A stretch of 64,000 bases of DNA. Origin: Chthonomonadia bacterium. GTDB lineage: Bacteria > Armatimonadota > HRBIN16. The translations under genes were made by a program, and so were the position numbers. Location of the stretch: positions 49,080-113,079 of the forward strand of contig JABUFA010000008.1 in the NCBI GenBank assembly GCA_013314755.1. The letters are read 5' to 3'. This document shows positions 52,433 through 61,049 of this stretch, piece by piece. Within the stretch, counting starts at the first letter, position 1. Each line of letters opens with the position of its first letter. The notes beneath the pieces were generated by a model. It was not told the origin of the DNA and searched no databases. It was given only the letters and a program-made list of their open reading frames with translations.

Positions 52433-53899
52433 ATGGTTCAGCAATTCTCGTCGGCGCTTCACGAGGCGGTGAAGCAAATCTGGGTGTTTGCCCTGAGCTT
52501 TGTGCCCCTGCTGGCGCTGGTGCTGATCGTGATGGCGGTGATTGCTCTGGTGCTGTACCTGCGTGACAGGGAGGGTTTCGACAGGCTCTGGAAGGGTTTT
52601 CCGTCGCGCATACTGGGCTTCGCAATCGGTGTGCTGGTGGTCGCTGTGCTGTGGCTGGAGGTCTTCCTGCTGGGTGTGGCAAAGGAAGCCCTGCTGGAAC
52701 GGCAGAGGGTGGAAGCCAGCTCGCCCTACGCCAGCACAGCAGAAGCTCCGGTTGGCACGCTTTATCAGTACGGACCGGTGGCGGCATACCTGCAAGAACG
52801 TGTCTTCACGCGCACAACGGTTCTGCCCGCTCAAATCATACCCAAGGGGCAGTTACAGCAGTATCAGACCATCGCGCCGTCTCTCCTGGAGGAGCAGGCG
52901 CCCTACATGGCTAAGGCGCCGAAGGTAGAGGTGACGGTGCGCCGTGTCGGGGAGGAGTTACTGCTCACGCGCAAGGTGACCATGGTGGAGGAAAATCCCA
53001 TCACCTTTGAGCGGGCGCAGGTGCACGCCCGTTTTGAAATCCAGCGCGGCGGGCGAAATCGGCACTACTACCGGCTCACCTTTGAAGGACACTATACCTT
53101 CCGCAATCCGCTGAACACCGAGATGCCGGGCAGGTTTGTGTTCCCCCTGCCGGAACCACCGGGAACGATAGAAGGGTTCCAGCTAACCGTTGGAAACAGC
53201 GTGATAACCGAGCCAGACCGCCACGGCTATTACAGCTGGGAAGGCATCCTGCCGCCCGGGACGCCTCTGACCGCAGTGGTGAAGTTCCGGGCGACGGCAG
53301 GCGAAGGCTGGCACTACGATATCGGATCGGGCAGGCGTCGTACCGGGGATTTTCAGCTGGTGGTGGAATCGGATAGTCCGCCGCGCCTGCTTCGCCGGTC
53401 GCTGTTTCCCACCGAGCAGAGAGGGAACAGGATGATCTGGCATCTGCAGAATGTGATTACCTCCCAGAAGGTGGCACTGGTGTTTCCCGTGGACACGACG
53501 CAAAACGAGGTGCTGGTCAAGGTGTTATCCTTCTATCCGGTGGCGCTGGGCGCGTTTGTTATCTGGACAGGGTTTCTTGCCCTGCTGGGCGCGTTGAAGG
53601 TGTCCTCGTCGCGTGTGCTGGGCGCCGTGCTGGGGATGGGCGCTGGTTTCCTGGCGATGCCTGTGTTGCTGGGCTACCTCATATTGACCTGGGCGGTCAT
53701 CCTGGGCACAGTACTGGCGGCGGCGTTGTCGCTGGGCTTTCTGGGTCGGCAACAGGCGCTGACCTGCCTTCTGCCTGCGGTGTCGCCCCTGGCGTTTCTG
53801 GCAGGTGCGCACTCTGCCCTGGTGATTGCCCTGATAGCCATCGCCGCGCTGGCAATACTGTGGTACACCGTTCAAACCTCCGCTCGGCAAGCAGGGTAG
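52433..53899 (+). CDS. Multi-pass inner-membrane hypothetical protein (CreD-like layout)
   Basis: 488 residues. Two N-terminal helices (about 15-42 and 58-82) precede a large beta-rich extracytoplasmic domain (about 100-365), then five or six C-terminal helices (about 372-480). The order, with HYYRLTFEGHYTFRNPLN and FVFPLPEPPGTIEGFQLTVG in the soluble part, recalls CreD-like inner-membrane proteins, but similarity is weak. It has its own strong promoter. GAGGTGAGG just before ATG 52433 fixes the start over the upstream ATG 52394 region. Function unknown, possibly envelope stress. Confidence 0.8.
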   Translation: MVQQFSSALHEAVKQIWVFALSFVPLLALVLIVMAVIALVLYLRDREGFDRLWKGFPSRILGFAIGVLVVAVLWLEVFLLGVAKEALLERQRVEASSPYASTAEAPVGTLYQYGPVAAYLQERVFTRTTVLPAQIIPKGQLQQYQTIAPSLLEEQAPYMAKAPKVEVTVRRVGEELLLTRKVTMVEENPITFERAQVHARFEIQRGGRNRHYYRLTFEGHYTFRNPLNTEMPGRFVFPLPEPPGTIEGFQLTVGNSVITEPDRHGYYSWEGILPPGTPLTAVVKFRATAGEGWHYDIGSGRRRTGDFQLVVESDSPPRLLRRSLFPTEQRGNRMIWHLQNVITSQKVALVFPVDTTQNEVLVKVLSFYPVALGAFVIWTGFLALLGALKVSSSRVLGAVLGMGAGFLAMPVLLGYLILTWAVILGTVLAAALSLGFLGRQQALTCLLPAVSPLAFLAGAHSALVIALIAIAALAILWYTVQTSARQAG

Positions 53900-53906
53900 A
53901 AGCGCC

Positions 53907-55952
53907 TCATCGGCGCATTGCCTGCAGTCGCCATGTGGGAGCAGAGAGGTTCGCCTGCCTCATGCGCTGGAGCATCTCCCACTTGGGGCGGTCGCAGTAG
54001 TCCACCAGCCCGAATGCGAAGTGCTCGCCGATGACCAAGGTGTTGCCCCTGCCCGGTCCGCGCCCGGTCAGCGGCTGGTCGCGATATTGAAACCACATCA
54101 CGCCCACGCAGGCGGGGTGCTGTGCGGCGTCGCGCACCCAGCGTGCGTACAGCTCGCCCGATTCTCGTTCGTCCTTCGCCCAGACAGGGTATCTTCCGTA
54201 AGCGCGTGCACCGTTATACCATGCGGGAAAGGAGAACTCACCGCACAGGATAGGTTTGTTGGTGCGGGCAATCAGGCGCTTGACCAGGTCGTCGGCGAAA
54301 TCGGGGGCGTAACGGTCGTAGCCCAGCACGTCGCAATGCGGAGCAATCAGCGACCAGTCCTCTTCGTTCTCCCACCAGCCGGGCACAATCCAGAAGCCGA
54401 AGTACAGGTGGTTGGGGTCTATCTCCTTGACCGTGCGGTAGATCCAGGCGTAGTAGCGGTCGGCATAGAAGCGGCGCAGGGTCTCCAGGTCCCCATCGGG
54501 CGGGGTCAGCTGGGCGGTGTACAGTCTGGCTCGGTCCCGTGCGTCCGTTTTCCACGCCTGCGCGAGGGCGGTGATGTCGTTCCGATACAGGTTCTGCAGA
54601 GCGTGGTCGATCAGTGCCCGTTTGCCTGCGGGTGCACCTGGCAGGCGCAGTATCTGTGCTATCTCCTCGCGCGTGACGATTTCGTCGAACTCGTTGCCCA
54701 ACGACCATCCCAGCACCCACGGGCTGTTGCGCTGGGGTTCTATCTGGCGGCGCAGATGCTCGCGGAACTGCGCCTGTATGGCGGGGTCAAAAATATCGGG
54801 GTGGCGCACGAGGTTGGGAATCTCCCAGTGTCCCAGCACCGGCGAATAGGGAAACTCGGGAATACTGCCCCACTTGCCCACGCCCGAAAAGCCCCAGGTC
54901 AGCACCCTTTGTTTCGCCAGTTTGATACTTTGTTCTTTCCACTCATCCCCGAACCGGCGCATCAGGTTGACCGCGTGCAGGCACACGTATTCTGTTCCCG
55001 CGCGTTCGCCCCACACGTCCTTGCCCCATGCTTCAGCCGTTTTGCCCTCTTTGGGCGGAAGCCATTCAAACACCCCCTCGCGCTCCGTGACGGGGGTCAT
55101 CTCCCAGGTCAACCCGGGCACAGAACATACTCCTAAGTAGAAGCAGGGATACCCATCGGGGGTGACCAGCCACCAGTAATCGCCCCTGCGCACCACCCGA
55201 TAGAAGCCCGTCGCCTGCTCGCGCCAGCCCGCTTTCCGATAGCCGCCGAAACGGTCATAGTCGGCTGGAGTGCCCCACTGCGCCAGTTTGCGCTTCTCCT
55301 CCTCAAGACTTCGTTGAAGGTCGGCATCGGAGCGCGCTTTGTCAGGCGTCTGCACGTACCGGCACTGCCCGAAGCGGTCGATGTAAGGTTGAAACCGCTT
55401 CCAATCGGGAAGAGGGGTCAGGCGGAACTCCGCTTCGATAATCACCGGCAGGTCGGGGAAGAAGCCTTTCTCGACGACCGGTGTTCCCCAGAAGGTCTCG
55501 GGGTTGAACATGCGTACCGCGTCTGGAAGGGACGGAGTGGGGGAGGGCGTCAGCACTTCTCTTCGCTTGCCTCGCCCCGTGCTGATGGAGACGCGCGCCC
55601 CTGAAATGGTGTACTCTGTCTGACCGCTCGCCCAGGATGGGACAACGCCTGCCTCCAGATTACCCCTGTGCACCGCAAAACCTCCCCTGCTCTCGCCGAG
55701 CGGGCTTTTGTCTAACCAGAGCGAAGCTGTATCCTCGCCGATCTGGGCGACCAGGCGGTATGTGCGATTCCATTCCCATTTAGGAGTAGCGACAATGAAT
55801 CGCCACGCATTGCCGTCTGCCACACCCAGCGCAATTTTCAGCGTATCCAACCGGCAAACCGGCTCGGCGGTTTCGTTCTCGAAGCTCAGGTAGAAGCCGC
55901 GTTTGGCGCCCCAGTCGTGCTGGGCGGCGAAGTAATAGCGATGAGCGGTCAC
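53907..55952 (-). CDS. GH50/agarase-like glycosidase, N-terminus possibly truncated
   Basis: 681 residues. A (beta/alpha)8-type catalytic region (about 230-650) has RRGDYWWLVTPDGYP, the acid/base candidate Glu in LGWSLGNEFDE and the nucleophile candidate Glu in ILCGEFSFPAW, as in GH50-like and related clan-A enzymes. Before it lies a LamG/CBM-like segment whose first strands seem to be missing (TAHRYYFAAQHDWGAKRG). The GTG at 55952 is the first usable start, and there is no signal peptide, unlike relatives that act outside the cell. It may be 5'-truncated or wrongly started. The stop is seven bases from the convergent membrane protein. Confidence 0.82.
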   Translation of the reverse strand: MTAHRYYFAAQHDWGAKRGFYLSFENETAEPVCRLDTLKIALGVADGNAWRFIVATPKWEWNRTYRLVAQIGEDTASLWLDKSPLGESRGGFAVHRGNLEAGVVPSWASGQTEYTISGARVSISTGRGKRREVLTPSPTPSLPDAVRMFNPETFWGTPVVEKGFFPDLPVIIEAEFRLTPLPDWKRFQPYIDRFGQCRYVQTPDKARSDADLQRSLEEEKRKLAQWGTPADYDRFGGYRKAGWREQATGFYRVVRRGDYWWLVTPDGYPCFYLGVCSVPGLTWEMTPVTEREGVFEWLPPKEGKTAEAWGKDVWGERAGTEYVCLHAVNLMRRFGDEWKEQSIKLAKQRVLTWGFSGVGKWGSIPEFPYSPVLGHWEIPNLVRHPDIFDPAIQAQFREHLRRQIEPQRNSPWVLGWSLGNEFDEIVTREEIAQILRLPGAPAGKRALIDHALQNLYRNDITALAQAWKTDARDRARLYTAQLTPPDGDLETLRRFYADRYYAWIYRTVKEIDPNHLYFGFWIVPGWWENEEDWSLIAPHCDVLGYDRYAPDFADDLVKRLIARTNKPILCGEFSFPAWYNGARAYGRYPVWAKDERESGELYARWVRDAAQHPACVGVMWFQYRDQPLTGRGPGRGNTLVIGEHFAFGLVDYCDRPKWEMLQRMRQANLSAPTWRLQAMRR

Positions 55953-56015
55953 TGCCGTGCCCCTCTTTCCCGTAGTTTTACGGGGATAAATTGGATGCAG
56001 TGCCTCAGGTTTCCT

Positions 56016-56023
56016 GCCGATAA
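56016..56023 (+). promoter_or_regulatory. Candidate sigma-28 (FliA) -10 element
   Basis: GCCGATAA is an exact match to the consensus -10 of sigma-28 flagellar promoters, 26 bases upstream of ATG 56049 and a GAGGAGGT ribosome site. No clear TAAA-type -35 is seen at the right distance, so this is suggestive only, supported by the flagellar genes downstream. Confidence 0.4.
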
Positions 56024-56048
56024 TAAGCGTGAGGAGGTAGGTGGTAGT

Positions 56049-56474
56049 ATGGCTTACACCGCCCAGTGCATCCAGATTACAGGCATAGATATTGACAGCG
56101 TAGAGAAGGACCCTTCGTTCGCCACGGCATACGCCTTCTACATGCAGTTATCGGAAACGCCCAACGAGGCGTGGAGGCTGGCGTTTTCGGAAGAGTGGAA
56201 GGCGATTATCGCGGCGCGTAAACTGCAGCTGGACGTGGTGGGCGACCGCCTGCGCTGTATCGTCTCCGAGGGCGATGACCTGCGCCGGGTGGTGCAGTTC
56301 GCCCATGAGTTTGTGGAGCGCATCAACCAGCGTGTGTCCTACTACTGTGCTCAGCTGGAGGAGCGCGACCGGCGCGAGGAGGCGTACCAGCGCGAGGTGG
56401 AACAGCATATCGCGCAGATACGCGAGAGGTTAAAGGCAATCGCGAACTCGTGGCAGAGCAAACAGGCAGCGTGA
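56049..56474 (+). CDS. Hypothetical protein upstream of the fliDS cluster
   Basis: 141 residues. A globular N-terminal half (TAYAFYMQLSETPNEAWRLAFSEEWK) is followed by a charged coiled-coil tail (about 90-135, LEERDRREEAYQREVEQHIAQIRERL). No family was recognised. GAGGAGGTAGGTGG precedes the ATG. It is 42 bases before fliD on the same strand and downstream of a sigma-28-like element, so it may be a flagellum-linked cytoplasmic protein, for example a chaperone or late-export factor. That assignment is from position only. Confidence 0.75.
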   Translation: MAYTAQCIQITGIDIDSVEKDPSFATAYAFYMQLSETPNEAWRLAFSEEWKAIIAARKLQLDVVGDRLRCIVSEGDDLRRVVQFAHEFVERINQRVSYYCAQLEERDRREEAYQREVEQHIAQIRERLKAIANSWQSKQAA

Positions 56475-56516
56475 GATATAACCCTGGCGAATGAACGAAA
56501 GGCAGGTGCTGGTATA

Positions 56517-58793
56517 GTGGCGACAAGCGGGATTAACTTCTCCGGGCTCATCTCGGGCATGGACACCGAGTCGCTGATTCAGCAGATTATTCAGGTAGAG
56601 AGCCGTCGCAAAACCATCTGGTCCAACCAGCAGGCTCAACTCACTCAGAGGCTGAGCAGTTTGCAGGCACTTCAGGCGCAACTGCTGGGCTTCCAGTCTG
56701 CCATCTCTCAGGTGACGGTGCAGACTGCCTTCAAAGCATCACGCGCCACCAGCAGTGTCGAGAGCGTGGCACAGGTCAGCGCAACAGCTGACGCGATGCC
56801 GGGAACCTATCTGCTGGAGGTCTCGCAGCTCGCCACCAACCACAAGATTGGCACCACGGCGCAGAGCTCCGCCGACCAGGCACTGGGATTAAGCGGCTCG
56901 TTCGTGGTGAACGGCAAGCAGGTGACCGTGGTCGCCAGCGATAACCTGCGCGACATCGCCGCCCGTATCAACAACGCCAAAGCCGGAGTCACCGCCTCGG
57001 TGTTCAGCGTCAGCAGTAGCGAATACTATCTGGTATTAACCGCGCAGAGCTCTGGGGCGGCGAACGCTATCAGCCTGAACGACCTGGGCGGGGATAACGT
57101 CCTGCAATCGCTGGGATTGATTACCGCCGGCACCAGCATCAAGAACGCTATCACCAACGGCGCACAATCCGATAAGTTTTCCGATACCACCACCGCCATC
57201 GGCACGCTGATGGCATTAAGCAACGCCCCCTCCGGCACGATACAGATCAACGGCGTGGACATCGCCATTGACCTCGCGACCGACTCGCTGAACTCCATCG
57301 TCAGCAAGATTAACAGCGCCGGCGCAGGCGTTACCGCCTCGGTAGTGACCGTGAACGACAACGGCACCACGCGCTATCGCCTGCAGATTACCGGCGCCAG
57401 CACCCCCACCTTTACCGATGACGGGCATATTCTGGAGACGCTAGGCATCCTCAAGGCTGGCTATGGCAACGAGCTGGTGCAGGCGAAAGATGCGCAGTTC
57501 AAAATTGATAACATGAGCCTGACCAGCAGTACCAACGTGCTGACGAACATCATTCAGGGCGTCACCATTACCCTGATGGATGCCGACGCCACCAATCCCA
57601 AGAGGAGCACCATTACCATCACGCGCGACACCAAGAGCATCAAGGACGCTATTCAGGGCTTCGTGAAGGCGTACAATGAAACGATTGACCTGATTAAGAA
57701 ATACGACTATTTCGACACCGAGACCTATGAGACGGGACCGCTGTTCGGAAACGCCACCGTGAACGCGCTGATGTCCGACCTGATGGGCACGGTTTCCAAC
57801 ACGGTGGCGGGACTGTCTTCGGACATGAGTATGCTGGCTCAAGTGGGGATTACGCTGGACCCAACCGGGTCGGGCAAGCTGGTGCTCAAGGAGTCGGAGC
57901 TGGATAACGCGCTGAACAACCGGCTGGAGGACGTGGAGAGGCTCTTCCGCGTGATGGGCTCTACCAGCGACCCGCGCCTGACCTACGTGATTGCCACCAG
58001 CAAAACTAAAGCCACCGGCGTGCCCCTTACTGTAGAGATTACGCAGGTAGCTACGCAGGCGCGGGCAACGGCAACGGTCGCGCAAACCTCAGCCAGCACC
58101 ACCGCTGAGCGACTGACCTTCAGCGGAACGCTGTTCGGCAGCACCGAGTACAGCATCACCCTGAACGCCGGCAACACCATCGACGACACCATCGCCCAGA
58201 TTAACGCCGATGCTAACCTTTCGCGCTATCTGGTGGCTTCCAAAGACGCGAATGGGAATCTGGTATTGACCTCCAAAATGTACGGTTCTAAAGCCGCGTT
58301 CACCGTGGTGAGCGATCAGGAAGCTTCCAGCAGCAACAGCGGAATCGGCACCACGCCCATCAGTGTGCAGGGACAGGACGTCGCCGGCACTATCAACGGC
58401 GAACCCGCTACCGGCGATGGGCAGTTCCTCACCGGCAATTCGGGTAACGCCACCACCGACGGACTGCAGTTGCGGGTGACCGCCACCACCACGGGCATTA
58501 TCGGCACGGTAACAGTGACTCGCGGCATTGCCGACCAGATGTTCCAGATGATCCGGCGGTTTACCGATTCTATTAACGGTGCACTGACGGATGAAACCAA
58601 GAACATCCAGCAGCAGATTGACGACATTAAGGCGCGAATCTCGGCATTTGATGAAGCCATGCAGCGCAGAGCGGAGGCACTGCGCGCGCAGTTCACGCGC
58701 ATGGAGACCGCTTTGAACAAAATGCGCAACGACGCCATGCGCCTGACAGCCGTTTTAGGACAGGGGAGTTTACTCAGTAATTTAGGTGGATAG
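56517..58793 (+). CDS. fliD: Flagellar filament cap protein FliD
   Basis: 758 residues, larger than the common 450-550 residue forms. The N-terminal FliD signature is SGINFSGLISGMDTESLIQQIIQVE, the hook-associated-2 pattern. Repeated Ser/Thr/Ala-rich beta domains fill the middle (two copies of ITLNAGN / TVNDN-type segments), and an amphipathic C-terminal coiled coil (about 690-755) closes the D0/D1 core. It caps the growing filament and places flagellin subunits. GTG start at 56517 with a weak ribosome site. The order fliD-fliS-small chaperone is conserved in flagellar clusters. The extra length probably adds surface domains. Confidence 0.92.
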   Translation: MATSGINFSGLISGMDTESLIQQIIQVESRRKTIWSNQQAQLTQRLSSLQALQAQLLGFQSAISQVTVQTAFKASRATSSVESVAQVSATADAMPGTYLLEVSQLATNHKIGTTAQSSADQALGLSGSFVVNGKQVTVVASDNLRDIAARINNAKAGVTASVFSVSSSEYYLVLTAQSSGAANAISLNDLGGDNVLQSLGLITAGTSIKNAITNGAQSDKFSDTTTAIGTLMALSNAPSGTIQINGVDIAIDLATDSLNSIVSKINSAGAGVTASVVTVNDNGTTRYRLQITGASTPTFTDDGHILETLGILKAGYGNELVQAKDAQFKIDNMSLTSSTNVLTNIIQGVTITLMDADATNPKRSTITITRDTKSIKDAIQGFVKAYNETIDLIKKYDYFDTETYETGPLFGNATVNALMSDLMGTVSNTVAGLSSDMSMLAQVGITLDPTGSGKLVLKESELDNALNNRLEDVERLFRVMGSTSDPRLTYVIATSKTKATGVPLTVEITQVATQARATATVAQTSASTTAERLTFSGTLFGSTEYSITLNAGNTIDDTIAQINADANLSRYLVASKDANGNLVLTSKMYGSKAAFTVVSDQEASSSNSGIGTTPISVQGQDVAGTINGEPATGDGQFLTGNSGNATTDGLQLRVTATTTGIIGTVTVTRGIADQMFQMIRRFTDSINGALTDETKNIQQQIDDIKARISAFDEAMQRRAEALRAQFTRMETALNKMRNDAMRLTAVLGQGSLLSNLGG

Positions 58794-58810
58794 GAGAAGA
58801 TGGAGTAGAG

Positions 58811-59239
58811 ATGGCGCTGACAAGCCCGTATGATGTGTATCAGCGCACACAGGTAGACACTGCGTCGCCTGTGAGGCTGATTGTGATGCTGTATGATGGA
58901 GCCATTCGTTTCCTCCGGCAGGGTCAGGATGCCATGCAAAGGGGAGACCGCGAGAAACAAAACCACTATCTGGTTCGCGCCCAGCGCATTCTTGCCGAGC
59001 TGACCAGCTCGTTGAACCTGGAACAGGGCGGGGAGATTGCGGTGAACCTGATGGCGCTGTACCAGTTCATGAACGAGCAGCTGGTACTGGCGAACCTTCA
59101 GGACGACGTGGAAAAGGTGCAGAAAGTGCGCGAGATGCTGGAGAGCCTGCGCGAGGCGTGGGCACAGGCGGAGGTTGCCGTGCGCGAGGCTTCGGGACAG
59201 GCTGTGGACGCTCGCCCGGAGGTATCTCATGCCGCCTGA
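58811..59239 (+). CDS. fliS: Flagellin export chaperone FliS
   Basis: 142 residues. The FliS hallmark YDVYQRTQVDTASPVRLIVMLYDGAIRFL is at the N-terminus, with the four-helix layout and the NLMALYQFMNEQL segment later. It binds flagellin C-termini in the cytoplasm and hands them to the export gate. It lies 18 bases after fliD, and its last codons overlap the next start by 11 bases. The Ala/Glu-rich tail beyond about 128 is extra. Confidence 0.93.
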   Translation: MALTSPYDVYQRTQVDTASPVRLIVMLYDGAIRFLRQGQDAMQRGDREKQNHYLVRAQRILAELTSSLNLEQGGEIAVNLMALYQFMNEQLVLANLQDDVEKVQKVREMLESLREAWAQAEVAVREASGQAVDARPEVSHAA

Positions 59240-59594
59240 TGAGGACCACTACTGGCAGAAGTGGCTGATGAAGCACGCGGAACGGGTGCGCCTGCTGTAC
59301 GCCCTGCAGGAGGAGGCTATCCGCGAGAATCGCTGGGATGCCCTCTCGCAGATTCAGCAGGAGCAGGAGGAGATTCTGCAGGACCTTTGGCAGGCGCCCC
59401 CTTCCCAGCTTCCCCCCGAAGTGCTGGCGTTCGCGCAGGAGATATGGCAAACCAACCTGCGCCTGCAACGGATGGTGGAGGAACAGATGAGAGCACTTCA
59501 GGCGGAGATGGCTGATGTGAACCGCTCCCGCAATGTGCTGAATCGTTATAACACTCCCGCTCCCTCCGGTCGCCTCGAAGACCGCGCCGCATAG
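59229..59594 (+). CDS. FliT/FlgN-like small flagellar chaperone candidate
   Basis: 121 residues, almost entirely helical (HYWQKWLMKHAERVRLLYALQEEA; LQRMVEEQMRALQAEMADVN), as in FliT or FlgN export chaperones, but with no strict signature. It overlaps fliS by 11 bases with CGGAGGT before ATG 59229, so it is coupled to it. In many genomes this slot holds fliT, the chaperone of the cap protein FliD encoded two genes upstream. The gene name is not certain. Confidence 0.72.
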   Translation: MPPDEDHYWQKWLMKHAERVRLLYALQEEAIRENRWDALSQIQQEQEEILQDLWQAPPSQLPPEVLAFAQEIWQTNLRLQRMVEEQMRALQAEMADVNRSRNVLNRYNTPAPSGRLEDRAA

Positions 59595-59772
59595 TCAACG
59601 GACCCCCTCGCAGGAATAGCTCGCCCCTACAGCGAAACAGGGTTGAGATACTTCGCTGGCGCTCAGCAGGGCAAGACGCGGCATTCAGTGTGACCCAAGA
59701 GACGCCAGCAGGATTACAAAAGCGGTGGGCTGTTTGCAAACAGGCAAGCTCGCCCGTTGCAGGAGGTGAACG

Positions 59773-60546
59773 ATGTCCGGTCTGGTAGAAGGCAAGAACG
59801 CTCTGGTGCTGGGTGTTGCCAGCGAGCGCAGTATCGCCTGGGCAATTGCCCGGCGGCTGGCACAGGAGGGGGCACGCCTGGCATTAACATATCAAAACGA
59901 GCGGCTGGAGAAGAACGTCCGCCCACTGGCGGAGACGATTCCCGGAACGCTCGTACTGCCGTGCGACGTATCCGACGATGGGCAGATTAGCTCGCTGGTG
60001 GGGTCGCTTCAGCAGGAGTGGGGCAAAGTAGACCTGCTGGTGCACAGCGTGGCGTTTGCCAAGAAGGAGGAACTGTCCGGGCGGTATGTGGACACTTCGC
60101 GCGAGGGGTTCCGCATTGCGATGGACGTCAGCGTGTTCTCGCTGGTCGCACTGTGCAGGGCGCTGGAACCGCTGATGGGAGAGGGTGGCAGTGTGGTCAC
60201 GCTCACCTACATCGGCAGTGAGCGGGTGGTGCCCAATTACAACGTGATGGGCGTCGCCAAAGCGGCGCTGGAGGCAAGCGTGCGCTACCTGGCGTCCGAC
60301 CTGGGACCGCAGGGCATCCGCGTGAACGCCGTCTCCGCCGGACCCATCAACACGCTGGCGGCGCGGGCTATCGCGGGGTTCACCACCATGCTCCAGCGCG
60401 TGCGTGAGGTAGCCCCCCTGCGGCGCAATACCGAAGCCGAAGAGGTTGCCGATGTGGCGCTGTTCCTGCTGAGCGACCTGGCTCGCGGCGTCACCGGCGA
60501 GGTCATCTATGTCGACAGCGGCTACCATGCGATGGGCATGGTGTAA
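59773..60546 (+). CDS. fabI: Enoyl-[acyl-carrier-protein] reductase FabI
   Basis: 257 residues of short-chain dehydrogenase type. NAD-binding LVLGVASERSIAWAIARRLA is typical of FabI (the GxxxxxSIAW variant), and catalytic Y156 and K163 lie in NYNVMGVAKAALE, numbered as in E. coli FabI. It reduces the trans-2 double bond in the last step of each fatty acid elongation cycle. AGGAGGTG sits just before ATG 59773. It is 178 bases from the flagellar cluster and followed by a small secreted protein. Confidence 0.95.
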   Translation: MSGLVEGKNALVLGVASERSIAWAIARRLAQEGARLALTYQNERLEKNVRPLAETIPGTLVLPCDVSDDGQISSLVGSLQQEWGKVDLLVHSVAFAKKEELSGRYVDTSREGFRIAMDVSVFSLVALCRALEPLMGEGGSVVTLTYIGSERVVPNYNVMGVAKAALEASVRYLASDLGPQGIRVNAVSAGPINTLAARAIAGFTTMLQRVREVAPLRRNTEAEEVADVALFLLSDLARGVTGEVIYVDSGYHAMGMV

Positions 60547-60567
60547 CGCACAACAGGGAGGTGGAAA

Positions 60568-60963
60568 ATGAAGAAAACTGCGGTAGTAGCCCTGGCTTTG
60601 CTGGTTGGCTGGGTCTGTATGGCGACAGCACAGACGGAACCTCCGGGCGAAGTGACCGTTGGAGGCGAGATTATCCTGCGCATCCGCTTCAGCGCGGGCG
60701 GAATGACACCCAAACAGCGGGCGGACGCTATCACCATACGGTTGCGAACCATCCTGCAGGACCCCGACATCCAGCCTTCGGACATCGTGGTGAAGCCCGT
60801 CGCAGGCGGTGAGGCAGGGATATACGTGAAAGACCAGTTGCTGGTCACGGTGGACAAAGCCCATGCGAACTTCCACAAGACCACCCCGATGAAGCTGGGT
60901 GAAATCTGGGCAAAGCATCTGCGAGAGGTGCTTCCGCAGGTGAACGTGAAACCGATGCAGTAA
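60568..60963 (+). CDS. Secreted domain protein like the N-terminus of MscS-type channel proteins
   Basis: 131 residues. The signal peptide ends at ATAQ (about 22). The domain EVTVGGEIILRIRFSAGGMTPKQRADAITIRLRTILQDPD and VKDQLLVTVDKAHANFHKTTP closely resembles the periplasmic region found before MscS channels in some bacteria, here as a stand-alone protein without membrane helices. It may be a free periplasmic domain or a fragment left from a longer gene. It begins 21 bases after fabI; the hairpin terminator at 60977 ends the unit. Confidence 0.75.
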   Translation: MKKTAVVALALLVGWVCMATAQTEPPGEVTVGGEIILRIRFSAGGMTPKQRADAITIRLRTILQDPDIQPSDIVVKPVAGGEAGIYVKDQLLVTVDKAHANFHKTTPMKLGEIWAKHLREVLPQVNVKPMQ

Positions 60964-60976
60964 GATTGAACCGGTG

Positions 60977-61018
60977 CCCCTTCTCCCGTTCGCTGGGAGA
61001 AGGGGATGTTGTTTTTGT
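60977..61018 (+). terminator. Rho-independent terminator
   Basis: CCCCTTCTCCC (60977-60987), loop of seven, GGGAGAAGGGG (60995-61005): a perfect 11-bp stem. A T-rich tail (GTTGTTTTTGTG, 61009-61020) follows. It lies just after the fabI unit. The stem is similar in style to the dispersed palindromes at the window start. Confidence 0.68.
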
Positions 61019-61049
61019 GTTCAGAAGCGAGTAGAGAGGGAGGATTCAG

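Noticed and set aside
59595..59772. Palindrome CTGTTTGCAAACAG (59730-59743) and GCTGGCG/CGCCAGC arms (59655-59709) upstream of fabI
   Set aside because: Could be an operator or terminator, but there is no T-run or known operator match, so it is not listed as a feature.
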